Under the pieces are notes generated by a model, which made no database searches, was not told the origin of the DNA, and worked only from the letters and a program-made list of their open reading frames with translations. Source: Brachionus plicatilis (Eukaryota > Rotifera > Eurotatoria > Ploima > Brachionidae). Taken from it: a stretch of 64,000 bases of DNA. The stretch covers positions 881,389 through 945,388 of the forward strand of contig QEOQ01000256.1 in assembly GCA_010279815.1 (NCBI GenBank), read 5' to 3'. Below, in pieces: positions 23,301-32,917 of the stretch. The position numbers and the translations under genes are program-made. Position 1 is the stretch's first letter. Each line of letters begins with the position of its first letter.

Positions 23301-26300
23301 GACCAATTCTTCTCTTTGATTTTGAGCTGAATGAAATTCATTTAATGGTTTTATTTGCTCCGCTTTTTTGCCTTGGTATAGTGCCCCAAATTATAAAGAT
23401 AATGCGGGAAGCAACGACAAAAAAGTTAATTCCTCGATCAAAAAGCGACTAATCCGCCTAATTTTTTTAATTAATAGCTTGATATCTCATCTATAAAAGT
23501 TGGTGGGCATTTGATAATATCTAATCTAAATGTTACTAGCATACTAAAATCGTACATTTTTAGAATACAAAAATAATAAATTTAAAAAATTGAGTATTGT
23601 AAACAATATAAAATAATTATATCCAAAAAAATAATATTTTGTTCAAAAACTAAGTAATATATAAGCAAAAATTAAGTTATCAAAAAAAAAAAATAAATGC
23701 TGGAGAGTAACAATTTTTTTTTCTTAATAATTAACAATTATAAACAAAAACTAAGTAATTTAGCCTTTTTAAATTAATTTTTAAATAAAAATATCTATTA
23801 AAAAAAAAATTAAAAATACAGTTAAGTAACGTCCAAAAGTTATTACATGTCCATTACATAATCTTCGTCATTCTCATCTAGGTTTTGTGAAATTACAGTG
23901 GTTCTTGCTAAAATGAAACATTTCGTTCCCGATAAGGGAACAAATTCATTCATAAAAACAAATTCATTCACGCATTCCATAAAAACCCATTCCGTTCCAT
24001 TCATTCAATTTTTACCACCAAATTTATCCATTTTTTTTTAAATTGTTTTAAAATTTCCGTTCAATTCATCTTAATAATTTTATTTTCTAATTTTTTGTTA
24101 AATATATTTTATATTATGAACGAAAATTTTTAAAAAATGGATAAATTTGGTGGTAAGAATTGAATGAATGGAACGGATGGAACGGAATGGATGGATGGAA
24201 CGAAATGGATGGAATTGAACGGATGGATGGAACGGAATGGATGGAATGGAACGGATGGAACGGATGAAATGGAACGGAATGGGAATGGGTATTTATGGAA
24301 TGCGTCTTCATTCCGTTCCCGTTTTGGGAATGGAACGTTTCATTTTTGCAAGAACCACTGTAAGTACAAAATAGTAGAGCAAAATACTAAAAAATGAAAT
24401 AAATTTGTTGTGTGAATGCAACATGGTCAACAAAAATAGTTGAATCAACAATTATGTGCAATTCTGATAATAAGAAAAAGGCTATTAGATTTTTTTATCA
24501 TTTTGTTCTTTTCTTTTGTAATGAATTTCACAAGATCCTCATCCATCGCAGGCAGACATATCTCATCAAGTTTTAACTTTTAATCACAACAAACTTCTTC
24601 CCTATTGCGAGTTGTTGTAGCGGTGTTAAAAAAAAAACAACTTAAATTTAAGATAGATAATTATTTTTTTATTCTAGGTTAATCATTAAATAATCTTTAA
24701 TTTTCAAATTATATTTAAAAATTTTAATTAAAATAGAGTTTTAGTTCAAAAATGTTTTGTTGAAGTAAACGAAAAGAACGAAAAAATAAGAGTGTATTTA
24801 AGACCAACCGAAATGCTAAATATAATTGAATCATACATGAAAATAATGCTAACTATTGAAAATTACGGTAAATTACTGTTTACTTAAATCAAAAAAAAAA
24901 TAAACAATTTTCTAGTCCATATCGACATCACCAAAGCTTTCAATAATGTTCTTGGACAACAATCTCAACTTATTGATTCAAATGGCAATTCAACTCTTAC
25001 CAGACACTACTGTGATCTTTACATTGACAAGCTTCTAAGAAACATAGAAAGAAATCATGTCATATATTTACCTTCTCAAAAAAGCTTTCTTTCTGCCGGA
25101 AAATCAGACCAAAGCCATCCTGATCAAATCCAGCACGAAAATTACATAAATTACAATGAGCTGAGCGCATTGTGTGAAATAATTGGTGTAGTCGGTTCCA
25201 AGTACATGATCGAACAAGTCAATGGTCTTATTTACGAAAATTTGATTAAGCTTAAGGCTATTGTGTCCCAAAACAAAGAAATTCTCCAATCACTAAGAAT
25301 TAACTTTGATCGGCCAGACATGATGAGAGAACTTTACAAAAGACTTGAAAGTAACTATCTTAAATAAATTTTCAATTCAAATAATATCCGGCCGATAGTG
25401 GCAGGTATTGATTTATATTTGAATAACATTCAAGAATTAAAAAAGAATTTACAAAAAGATCCTAGAGTTATTTTCTTGAAAGGTATAGCTATATAGCTTT
25501 AAAATAAACGCTTTTTTATCATTCAGCTGTGAGCTCAAAATTGGCTTGGATTTATTAGTTGGTATTTTTGAAATTAAATGACCAGTATCACCATTATATT
25601 AATTAATTTTTATTAAACAAAAAAATCAGTAGTTCAAGTAGAGTTAAACAGCAGAGCATTTTTATCTGTCCTGTGTAGCTCCTTTTTTTTCGCTTTTGTA
25701 CTTTTGGAATTTGAAAAAACTTAGGGTGTTCTATTAAAAAATTTTATTTGATAAATACAAAATCATTTTTTATTAGAGAAACATCAAAAAAATTGATTAA
25801 CTTATCACATATGAGTTTAAAACTGGTCATTTGAAAAAAAAAATACTGCTAATGTTTATTAACCGGTCTCAAATTTTATTTAAAATTATAATCGTTTTTC
25901 ATTCTTTTTTAAAGATGTTGACTTGGCCTTGGTCAGTTTACTAAATATTGGTATCTATCTGGCATTTAAAAGTTTATTGACAGAGTGTCTTCATGAGGTG
26001 TTGGAAAAAAGACTACCTTACCTCATGCTATCAGCTGAGGAGTTCTCTAAAAATTTTAATGATCAAAAATTTGAGTTGCTAATCAACGAAATGAGTGCTT
26101 CGTGCGGTTTTCAAACAAATATAGACACTGGACTTTACCAAATAATAAAGACTCCTAATTCAAGTAATTATATTATTTTTAATTTAGCATCAAAATCGAA
26201 TTTTTATTATTTTTCTTATTTAAAATTTTAATATTTGGAATGTCGGTAAAATTTTTGGGGAAATTTTATATATAGTAATTCAAGTAATTTTCTTGAATCT

Positions 26301-28199
26301 AAAATATTAAAAAATCCTTTAGAAATGCCTTTAGTAACGTAAAACTATAAAAAAACAACTTTATTACTCATAAATTTTTGAAGAACCATAAACTAAGTAG
26401 ACTTAAACTACTGGGTCGTATCATAATGTTTTTTGGTTCTGAAGTCAAATTTATTTTAAAAGCTACCACCGACCATATACAACTATTTATATATTTTATT
26501 TTAAAAGATATAAAGCAATATGAAAACTTAGTAAAAAAAATAAGCTTAGTTAAACGTCCTCGCGATCTCTAATTGATGTTTTTTTTCATTTCGATGTATA
26601 GTTTTAAAATAATTTGAAAATATAAATAGATAAAAAATTTCTATTTTATTCTGACCATTTTTTTTATTTTAATTTTTAATTTTTTAAAATAAATGTACTT
26701 ATTTTTCACACTACCAAAATATTATAAAAATATATTTTATTCTATTGATAAATAAAACATGAACCAGTCAGTCAGAATTGTCAGCGGTTTTGCACCAAAC
26801 TTTTAAAATACTAAAAATTTTCTCTTAAATTAGCAAATTGAAGTTTCAGATCAAATTTTAAGATAAAAACGATCATTTAAAATTTCAAAACTTAATTAAC
26901 CTAATGATTTTGACAATTTTTAAGAAATAAATACTAAACATTACTAGACATGTTATGTCTAATTATAGTTCATTATCAAATAAACATCAAAATGATTGAT
27001 CTCTAATTTATTTGACAAAAAAAGTCAAAAATTTAAGCAATTCAGGTTTAGTTAATTCACAAATTCAAATTTATAAATTTTATATCCATTCATTCAAACT
27101 GAAATAATTTTAATTTTCCACTTAAATAAATTTAAAATTTAAAAACTGAATTTTTTTGTCTTTAAAAGTAAATTTTTATTAAAATCAATTAAAATATTTA
27201 AACCTATTAAAGTAAAATAAAAAGGAACATTTTAAATTTTTAAATATGAAAATAAACTTGACATGACATGTCAAGTAATTGCTTTGGAAAAAATTTATTT
27301 TTCCTCTATTATTAAAAAATATATTACAATTTATATTTTGATCTTTTGATCTTGATCTTAAACTTCGATTTGCCTTTAAATTAAATTGGATTTTTTTTTA
27401 TTAAAAATACTTTAAATCTACTCAAAAAAAAATAGGTAAAAATAAAGTTTCCTTGTTTCTTTAAAAAAAAATTAAAACCAAAACAAATTTTTATTTTATT
27501 TGATTTTTTGTTTATGAATATTTGAATTAATTTTTATCAAGTTCATACAAAATGTTCGATTTAAAACTTTTTTTATAAATTTTTTTTGTCGTAAAATAAA
27601 TTACTATAATTTTATTTACACAGAGACATGTCCAGAAGATGAATATACTGTTTCTTGTTTGATGATGGTATTATTGGCTGTGTCGATATCGCGTCTTTCT
27701 AAATACGACTCTTCACAGTATAAAGCAGAACTACAAGCTCATGCAAATAATTCACATTGTATTGCGATGGCTATTAATACTCTAGCCGGTTGTTTGTTTT
27801 ATGACATGGGAGCTGAGTGTCAAAGAAATGTCCAGTGCAGACTTACAGAATTTTTAGCCGTAAATAATAATAAAATTAAAGATAAATTTATTGAAATATT
27901 TTATTCTTTAGTTAGCTTCTTCAGCATTGCTTAAGTTAGCTCATGATTCCGAGTCAGGTAATAGTTCAAGTGGACAAAATGGACCATTGTCTCAAAAGGA
28001 TCAGCTAAATCGAGATTCGGTTTATATAATTTTAGATCAAATTGTTCAGTCATCTCCATTTTTGTCCTATGATCTGCTTGAGTCTTGTTTTCCCTATGCT
28101 TTGCTACGAACTTCTTACAGACAAATTTTGAAGAAAAATTCAGCAGCTGTCAACTCAAGTGGAGTTTCGAATTTAACAAATTTATTGATAAATGATTGA
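17399..28199 (+). CDS. NCKAP1: NCKAP1 (HEM/Nap1), WAVE regulatory complex subunit, complete 16-exon gene
   Basis: Exons: 17399-17623, 17680-17829, 17883-18025, 18074-18302, 18357-18405, 20416-20569, 20624-20686, 20744-21021, 21073-21587, 21642-21910, 21967-22098, 24737-24867, 24916-25350, 25915-26163, 27624-27859, 27912-28199. All junctions are GT-AG, phases agree, and the total is 3546 nt (1181 residues; human NCKAP1 is 1128). Diagnostic blocks: [16 protein letters not shown] at the N-terminus, [22 protein letters not shown] ([12 protein letters not shown]), [35 protein letters not shown]-equivalent (LRLDWFRFQ), [41 protein letters not shown] near the C-terminus. NCKAP1 pairs with CYFIP in the pentameric WAVE complex and couples Rac to Arp2/3 actin branching. 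The start is the first of two adjacent ATGs. AATAAA at 28269-28274 is a likely poly(A) signal. Long introns 5, 11 and 14 hold transposon relics. Confidence 0.93.
18793..19110. mobile_element. TA-flanked MITE in NCKAP1 intron 5
   Basis: The ends are CAGTACTGATTTGTACCAGT (left) and CAGTATTGATTTGTACCAGT (right, read inward), continuing as GGTTTTACCAAAATTT-like arms. TA flanks both sides (18791-18792, 19111-19112). Total 318 bp, no coding capacity. CAGT termini and TA duplication place it with the pogo/Tc1-mariner group, but the terminal sequence differs from the family at 1878 and 9137. Confidence 0.85.
20073..20374. mobile_element. Non-autonomous hAT element with 8-bp target duplication, in NCKAP1 intron 5
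   Basis: The 302-bp element has ends CAGACTTGTTTTTAAGTCAC (left) and CAGACTTGTTTATAAGTCAC (right, read inward). It is flanked by a perfect direct repeat ACTTAAAC at 20065-20072 and 20375-20382. The 8-bp duplication is the hAT signature. The middle (20186-20320), read on the minus strand, still resembles the hAT dimerisation region ([18 protein letters not shown], PHRSRL-like) seen better in the relative at 28769-29379. It is therefore an internally deleted copy of the same family. Confidence 0.88.
21022..21072 (+). other. 51-nt in-frame mini-intron of NCKAP1 (intron 8)
   Basis: The open frame reads straight through this stretch, which would add 17 residues ([17 protein letters not shown]) absent from NCKAP1 proteins. 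Removing it (AAGAA|GTAAAT ... AAATTAG|CTTTGG) restores the family sequence [18 protein letters not shown], which aligns without a gap to human EELRAHVRKYGPVMQRYY. Length is a multiple of three and it has no stop, so retention would be translatable. Confidence 0.85.
22231..22545. repeat. Foldback MITE in NCKAP1 intron 11
   Basis: Arms of about 130 bp: AATTTGGCAAAATGTAATTT at the left is the inverse of AAATTACATTTTGCCAAAAA at the right. Near the loop, AAAAGTAATAATAAATTCGC (22339-22358) pairs with GCGAATTTATTATTACTTTT. The loop is about 60 bp. I could not define a clean target duplication. Confidence 0.7.
23251..23387 (-). pseudogene. Short coding-like remnant in NCKAP1 intron 11
   Basis: On the minus strand a 45-codon frame with normal amino-acid usage ends at a stop at 23251: it includes [15 protein letters not shown] and [13 protein letters not shown]. 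Its base composition is clearly less AT-rich than the intron around it. No start codon or family is recognised. Most likely a transposon fragment, or an exon of a gene nested in the intron. Confidence 0.3.
23896..24360. mobile_element. TA-flanked MITE carrying a GGAACGGAT minisatellite, NCKAP1 intron 11
   Basis: Ends are CAGTGGTTCTTGCTAAAATG (left) and CAGTGGTTCTTGCAAAAATG (right, read inward), with TA on both sides (23894-23895, 24361-24362). The inner arms also pair: ACCACCAAATTTATCCATTT against its inverse at about 24134. Between them, 24160-24300 is an array of ATGGAACGG/ATGGATGG units whose inverse counterpart at the left (TTCCGTTCCATTCATTC) is much shorter. Total 465 bp, no coding capacity. 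Confidence 0.82.
24160..24300. repeat. Pentamer/decamer minisatellite (GGAAC, GGATG units)
   Basis: Degenerate tandem array of GGAAC, GGATGG and GGAATGG units, reminiscent of GGAAT-type satellite. It lies wholly inside the MITE at 23896-24360, where it is one arm of the foldback. Confidence 0.85.
26815..27380 (-). repeat. Dispersed repeat, copy B, in NCKAP1 intron 14
   Basis: Inverse-orientation relative of 11090-11965, without the 342-bp insertion found there. Shared landmarks include AAGTAATTGCTTTGGAAAAA, GACATGTCAAG, CTCTAATTTATTTGAC and AACCTAATGATTTTGACAATT. No coding frame is evident, so the family is unknown. Confidence 0.6.
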
Positions 28200-28768
28200 T
28201 AATTTTTTGTTTATAAAACTTGAATGATTTTTTAGCGACTTTTGATAGAGAATTTTTTGTGATGATTTAATAAAATCTTTTTTAATTTCATTTTTTCAAA
28301 AGATAGAATCATTTTTATCAAAAAATACTAAAATTGTCTTGTGTTGGATTTTTTTACTATTCCCATATGCAACAAATAAATAAAAAATAATAATATTTGA
28401 AAAATAATATGTAAAAAAAGTGTGTCAAAATTACCTAAATTTCTGATATTATCACTAAAAATACAGAACTACAAAATTATTTTTCGGAATTTTCTTAAAT
28501 TGTATTTGTGTTTAATCTTACATTGCATGAAAAATTCTTAGCTCTCTTTTTATTTTTGTTGAGTTTGAATAAAAAATTATTGAAATCAAAAATTTCATTT
28601 CTAGTTATTAAATTTTATGATTCTGAACAAGAATTAATCAAAAAATGAGGTTGCAATGAAGATGAAGAAACTCAGTAAATTTATTTTACTAAAATAAATC
28701 CATTTTGCAATACATTTAAATTTTTTGAGCATTTTATAGAATCAAATTAAAATTTTATTAATTTATTA
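28200..28768. other. NCKAP1 3' flank
   Basis: Holds the likely NCKAP1 poly(A) signal (AATAAA, 28269-28274). The rest is AT-rich with no feature, up to the 8-bp target site ATTTATTA at 28761-28768 of the neighbouring hAT element. Confidence 0.45.
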
Positions 28769-29379
28769 CAGAGTTGTTTAAAAGTCACAAGTCTTAAGTC
28801 AAGTCAAAGTCAAGACTTTGACTTGTTGGAAAAAATTTAAAAAGTACAAGTCTTGACTTTGTAACTTTAAAGTTTTTATAAATTTATTTAAAGAAATTAA
28901 TTATTGAATAAGAAATTTTATTAAATAAAAAATATTTTTATTTCATATACTTATTTCATTTCATATATTTTATTAAAATAAAGTAATTTAGAATTTTAGG
29001 AATTTTTATTTAACTTAAAGATAACTTTTATTTAAAAAATATTTAGTTTTAACTTAAATCTTTAAAAGATCAAAATTACACCGCAAAAGTGTTGTATTTT
29101 CTAAATTTTTTACTGTCATTCTTGATCTATGTGGTCTGTTTATATAGCCAGCATATGAAAATGTTCGCTCAATTGGACCTGATGATGCTGGACTTGATAA
29201 ATATTTTAAAACCAAAATATGTAAATCGGTCAAAGTCAAAGTCAAGACTTGCACTTTTTAAATTTTTTCCAACAAGTCAAAGTCAAGACTTGTATTTTTT
29301 AAGTTTTTAAAGTCAAGTCTTGACTTTGACTTTTTAATGACTTTTTGAGACTTTTTTTCGTGACTTTTGTACAAGTCTG
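28769..29379. mobile_element. hAT element, internally deleted, with perfect 8-bp target duplication
   Basis: The ends are CAGAGTTGTTTAAAAGTCAC (left) and CAGACTTGTACAAAAGTCAC (right, read inward), and the duplication ATTTATTA lies at 28761-28768 and 29380-29387. Subterminal AAGTCAAGACTTGAC words are repeated many times on both sides, as in hAT subterminal transposase-binding regions (inference). The interior keeps a minus-strand piece of the transposase C-terminus (see 29054-29254). Same family as 20073-20374. Confidence 0.9.
29054..29254 (-). pseudogene. hAT transposase C-terminal dimerisation domain remnant
   Basis: A 66-codon frame contains LKYLSSPASSGPIERTFSYA and then GYINRPHRSRMT and LLRCNFDLL. 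This is the hATC motif (PASSxxxER-x-FS, then R-x-R-(L/M)-x-x-x-x-x-x-x-LhxxN) near the C-terminus of hAT transposases. The first codon is TTG, there is no BED finger or RNase-H-like core, and the frame is a remnant inside the element at 28769-29379. Confidence 0.8.
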
Positions 29380-29387
29380 ATTTATTA

Positions 29388-30296
29388 CTATTAATTTCAG
29401 TAAATATTTTTTTTGGTCAAAAGCTTAAACCAAATAGGAAAAAAAATCATCCCTTGGAATGCAATGAAATCATTTTTATTTTTTTTATCTTTTTATAAAG
29501 AAAATTGAGCTAAATCTGAAAAATTAGTGTTGATTAATATTATTAAATGGAATAAGAATTTTAAGCATATTATTTATAAAAATCAAATCATTCAGTAAAA
29601 TTACTGGTAAAATCAGAAATTAGAGTTATTAAAAATTAACACGCCAAAAAGCATTACGATTTTATAATGATTCTGTTGGAAATCAAGGTAATCTAAGATT
29701 AAATTAAAGATTTTCAAAGTCAATCGAAAACCTAAATAACCAAAAGCCTTGTAAGTTGTGATAGAGAAAGACCTATATTGGTCAAATTGCTCAAAAACTC
29801 TCTTTAAACGAAAAAAGTTACACTTTTTTTATCACAGTTGCTTAAAAGTCACAAGTCTGGACTTTAATTTGGGACTTCAAAACTACTCTATTTTTTTAAA
29901 ATAGTTAACTTTACAAATAATGCGTGAATTATTGTAATTTTTAATGAAAAAAATTATTTACTTATTTATTTTGTCCAAATTTAATTTTAAAAAGGCAAGC
30001 TTTGGTATTTTTTTGTTTTTTTTCAATCTATGTTAATTTACATAAAATAACGTAATAAATCATCGTGATTAATTGTTACTATGATTTTATTTGAAGCATA
30101 TTTTTTTCTTTTGATAGTGTTTTATTTTTAATTATTTTCTATTAAAAAAATTAGGATTAAATATAAAAAATTTTTTTTTGACAAATACTAGAACCGCCTC
30201 CGCAAGCTTGCTTTCCGTAGCTTATTATTATTAAATACACTCCTTAAAACAAATTACTCATTTCTTTTTAAATTAAAAAAAAATTTATTTTATTAT
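29388..30296. other. Intergenic, AT-rich, with a possible hAT end
   Basis: At 29836 CAGTTGCTTAAAAGTCACAA closely resembles the left end of the hAT element at 28769, but no matching right end was found nearby, so it may be a solo end. Otherwise nothing seen. Confidence 0.4.
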
Positions 30297-30592
30297 AGCA
30301 TGGTGAATTGTGCTACAAAACACAAAAAAATGAAAAATAAAAACGCCATAGCTTTAAATCGGACAGACCAAAAGATAAATTGTACTAACTGATTCATCAT
30401 CAGTACCATCATCTGAAGCTAAGTTGAATTCATAATATAAGTTAATATTTTATCCAAAATCTTGGTGGTGGCACAAAGGATGTATCCGTTACTAAAATTT
30501 ACAGATCATGTTTTGGTCGGTCCGAATTAAAGCTCTGACGCTTTTTTATAGTTAGTTTTTTATTTTTTTGTACCAAAATTCGCAGTGCTGTT
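30297..30592. repeat. Foldback MITE, about 300 bp
   Basis: The arms pair over about 90 bp with mismatches: ATAGCTTTAAATCGGACAGA and GACCAAAA at the left against TTTTGGTCGGTCCGAATTAA and AGCTCTGACGC at the right, and outer TAGCATGGTGAATTGTGCTA against CGAATTTTGG/CAGTGCTG. No open frame. It lies just downstream of the JADE stop codon. Confidence 0.65.
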
Positions 30593-30892
30593 AATTTTTA
30601 GTTTGGTCTAAAATAAATGATGAAAAATGTTAGAAAATTTTTTTTTTCATTTAAATTAATTAAAAAAATTTTTAACAATTTCATTGATTTGGACATGATA
30701 TGATTATGAATATTTTCCTTCATTTTAATCTTACTGAATTTGCCATTTGGATAAAAATTCAATTTTTTTTTTTTCAAGATAAGAAACTAGTTAACAAATT
30801 TATTAAATTTTGATACATATTTTACAAGAGAAATTTTAAATGCCAAAAAATCAACAAAAATAAAAACTAGACCGGCAACCAACGTCCCTGGT

Positions 30893-32899
30893 CTACTGAA
30901 ACTTCAATCGGCGAGAACTTCGTCGCGGACTCGACCTCTTTTTGCCATCTAAATGTTGACTTTTTTTGCTCACTTTTTTCTTCTCGATCTTGGAATACTT
31001 TTTCTTTATGTTGGTGGTCAACTTTTGAGACAAACTCTTGGCACTGTGCGGCTTTTTCTTGGCGTCATTGAGCCAATACTCAGGAAAGTCATAGACCGAT
31101 CTGTCGTTCTTGAGCTGCAGGATGTCTTTGAGTCTGCCCGCCCTGCCATCGCTCACCTGAGTCGAATACTTGCTCAAATACTCCACTTGTCTATGAAACA
31201 AAGTCTGATTCAGCTGAAAATATTGTTTTTTGCACTTTTCTCGCTTCACCACCATGTAGCTCAAATTTCTGACTCTCTCCAAGTCCTGTCTCAAATTGAT
31301 GAACATTTTCACCTGCGAGATCAGCTTTCTTTCGTTTCTATTAATCAAATCCTGCTCGTGTCTGTGCATCATCAGCGGCTTATTTTGCACCGGTATGAGC
31401 TGATTGTTCGGCTCGGATATGGTCGACGCATTGAACCGTCTCTTCAGCTTCCAATAGTTGAACACCAGCTGCAAGTGCAACTGGTTGCCGACCGAGAGCA
31501 GCTTTTTGCTCAAATCCAAGTCCACATTTTTGTAGAATTCAAAGTTTAGGCTCTGTATTTGCTTGACTATTTCTATTTTGCGCTCATGTTCGCTCATTCT
31601 GGACAACTTTTGCAAGAACTTCTCCTGACCAATGTCCAACGACTCATTGGAAGCAGTGCTGACCATTTCTAGGCTGCTCTGGCTCTCGCAGCTCTCACTC
31701 TCCTCCTCGAACTCTTGGCGTCTTGTCTTGTTCTCTTGGCGCCACTTGGTATGCTTGGAGCAGAAGGACCTGAACTCGACATCGTCTTCGTGCTCTTTGC
31801 CAGCGATTGTTTGCATGCTCAAGTTGTGCTTGAACGCACACGTCACATGAAAAGCCAGATGGCACTTTTTCTCCGAGCACTGGATGCAGCATCCGCGCTT
31901 TTCCTTGCACAGCGAGCACACCAGCTGCCACCGGTAGGCGGCAATCTGGCCCAGGTTCACAATGGGCTCCATTTTGTCCGGGTTGCCGAAGCCCGTCTCC
32001 GGTATCCAGAGAGCGCAGCTGACGTGCGCCCAGTGGCGACAATTTTTGCTCGCCTTCATCGCTCCGTTTGTGTGCGGACAAAGGACGCACTCGGGCCTGA
32101 ACTGGGCGCCGCCGTACGTGCACGGCGCACACAGCCAGTTGCCTTTGGGTATTTTTTCTATTCCATAGCAGGCCTGGTGCACACACATGTTGCATCCGTC
32201 ACAGAAGACCATCTCGTTGTTGTCCTCGGAGTCGGGCGAGTGGCACACGTCGCACACAATGTCCTCGTCGTACTCGATGCTGTAGCTTTGCAGTTTTTCA
32301 ATGGCCGTCTTAAGGCCGTGATGAGATTGTAGTTCAAAATTTTCGACCAGTCTCTCGAAAGTGATGCGGCTTATTGTGGCCTGGCCCGCCAGCTCCATCT
32401 CCAGATTCACTCTGTTCAGCCAATTGACGTCCATTTGGTCGCAGTCGTACTTGCAGATCGACAGGCTGGAGGTCATGCGGTCTTTGATGCTGTCGCTGGT
32501 GTACAGGCCGTGGGTGATGTAGGCCTCGTGGACCTGGCTCTTGTAACTTTTGTCATTGGCCGGACACAAGTACTTTTTGGGCAGTTTTACGCATGGCTTT
32601 GCCACATGGTTGGATGTGTCCTCTAGGGTTTGTTCGAATTGGTCGGCAAAATATGAGCAGTTGGGAATATTTAGGCTTTCGGGCTTGACCGGCACTTGGA
32701 CGCCTTTTTCCCAGTCGAGGCGCCACGGGTCCCTGATGATCCAGTAGTTTTTTTCGTCAAGAGATTCTGTGTCTGGCAGTTTCATGGCAGTGATAAAGTC
32801 GGTCCGGTACAGTTCGGCTGGCTTGTGCTGCCGCTGAAACCGCGACGACGACGATGACTTGAACAAAGTTCCAAGCTTGTTTCCTTTGTTTGACTTCAT
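30893..32899 (-). CDS. JADE: JADE-family PHD-finger protein (HBO1 acetyltransferase complex scaffold)
   Basis: A 668-residue intron-free frame. JADE proteins (Drosophila Rhinoceros; vertebrate JADE1-3) join ING4/5, MEAF6 and HBO1/KAT7 to direct histone H4 acetylation in the nucleus. Seen, with residues counted from an open TTG six codons upstream of the chosen ATG: ELYRTDFITAMKLPD (35-49) and DPWRLDWEKGVQVPV (63-77), the EPL1-like entry; PHD1 at 222-266 with CDVC, CDGCNMCVHQACYG and WLCAPC; the zinc knuckle and extended PHD2 at 277-388 (CVLCP, WAHVSCALWIPE, KMEPI, CSLC, CHLAFHVTCAF, CSKH); and LRQDLERVRNLSYMV, a coiled-coil block conserved in JADE. The C-terminus is very basic (KKKYSKIEKKK, SSPRRSSRRL). 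The frame stays open to TTG at 32917, but the first ATG is 32899. GC is higher than in the neighbours. Confidence 0.92.
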   Translation of the reverse strand: MKSNKGNKLGTLFKSSSSSRFQRQHKPAELYRTDFITAMKLPDTESLDEKNYWIIRDPWRLDWEKGVQVPVKPESLNIPNCSYFADQFEQTLEDTSNHVAKPCVKLPKKYLCPANDKSYKSQVHEAYITHGLYTSDSIKDRMTSSLSICKYDCDQMDVNWLNRVNLEMELAGQATISRITFERLVENFELQSHHGLKTAIEKLQSYSIEYDEDIVCDVCHSPDSEDNNEMVFCDGCNMCVHQACYGIEKIPKGNWLCAPCTYGGAQFRPECVLCPHTNGAMKASKNCRHWAHVSCALWIPETGFGNPDKMEPIVNLGQIAAYRWQLVCSLCKEKRGCCIQCSEKKCHLAFHVTCAFKHNLSMQTIAGKEHEDDVEFRSFCSKHTKWRQENKTRRQEFEEESESCESQSSLEMVSTASNESLDIGQEKFLQKLSRMSEHERKIEIVKQIQSLNFEFYKNVDLDLSKKLLSVGNQLHLQLVFNYWKLKRRFNASTISEPNNQLIPVQNKPLMMHRHEQDLINRNERKLISQVKMFINLRQDLERVRNLSYMVVKREKCKKQYFQLNQTLFHRQVEYLSKYSTQVSDGRAGRLKDILQLKNDRSVYDFPEYWLNDAKKKPHSAKSLSQKLTTNIKKKYSKIEKKKVSKKSQHLDGKKRSSPRRSSRRLKFQ

Positions 32900-32917
32900 G
32901 CTTAGGGATCTCTGCAA

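Noticed and set aside
24164..24397. Frame encoding repeated [11 protein letters not shown]
   Set aside because: Translation of the GGAAC/GGATG minisatellite inside a MITE, not a gene.
25378..25490. Coding-like stretch in NCKAP1 intron 13 ([19 protein letters not shown])
   Set aside because: Exon 13 joins exon 14 in frame and matches the family without it; adding it would insert residues absent from NCKAP1. Could be a rare cassette exon but unsupported.
31695..32332. Long open frames overlapping the JADE gene in other frames and on the other strand
   Set aside because: They are shadows of the GC-richer JADE coding sequence, which has clear PHD fingers on the minus strand.
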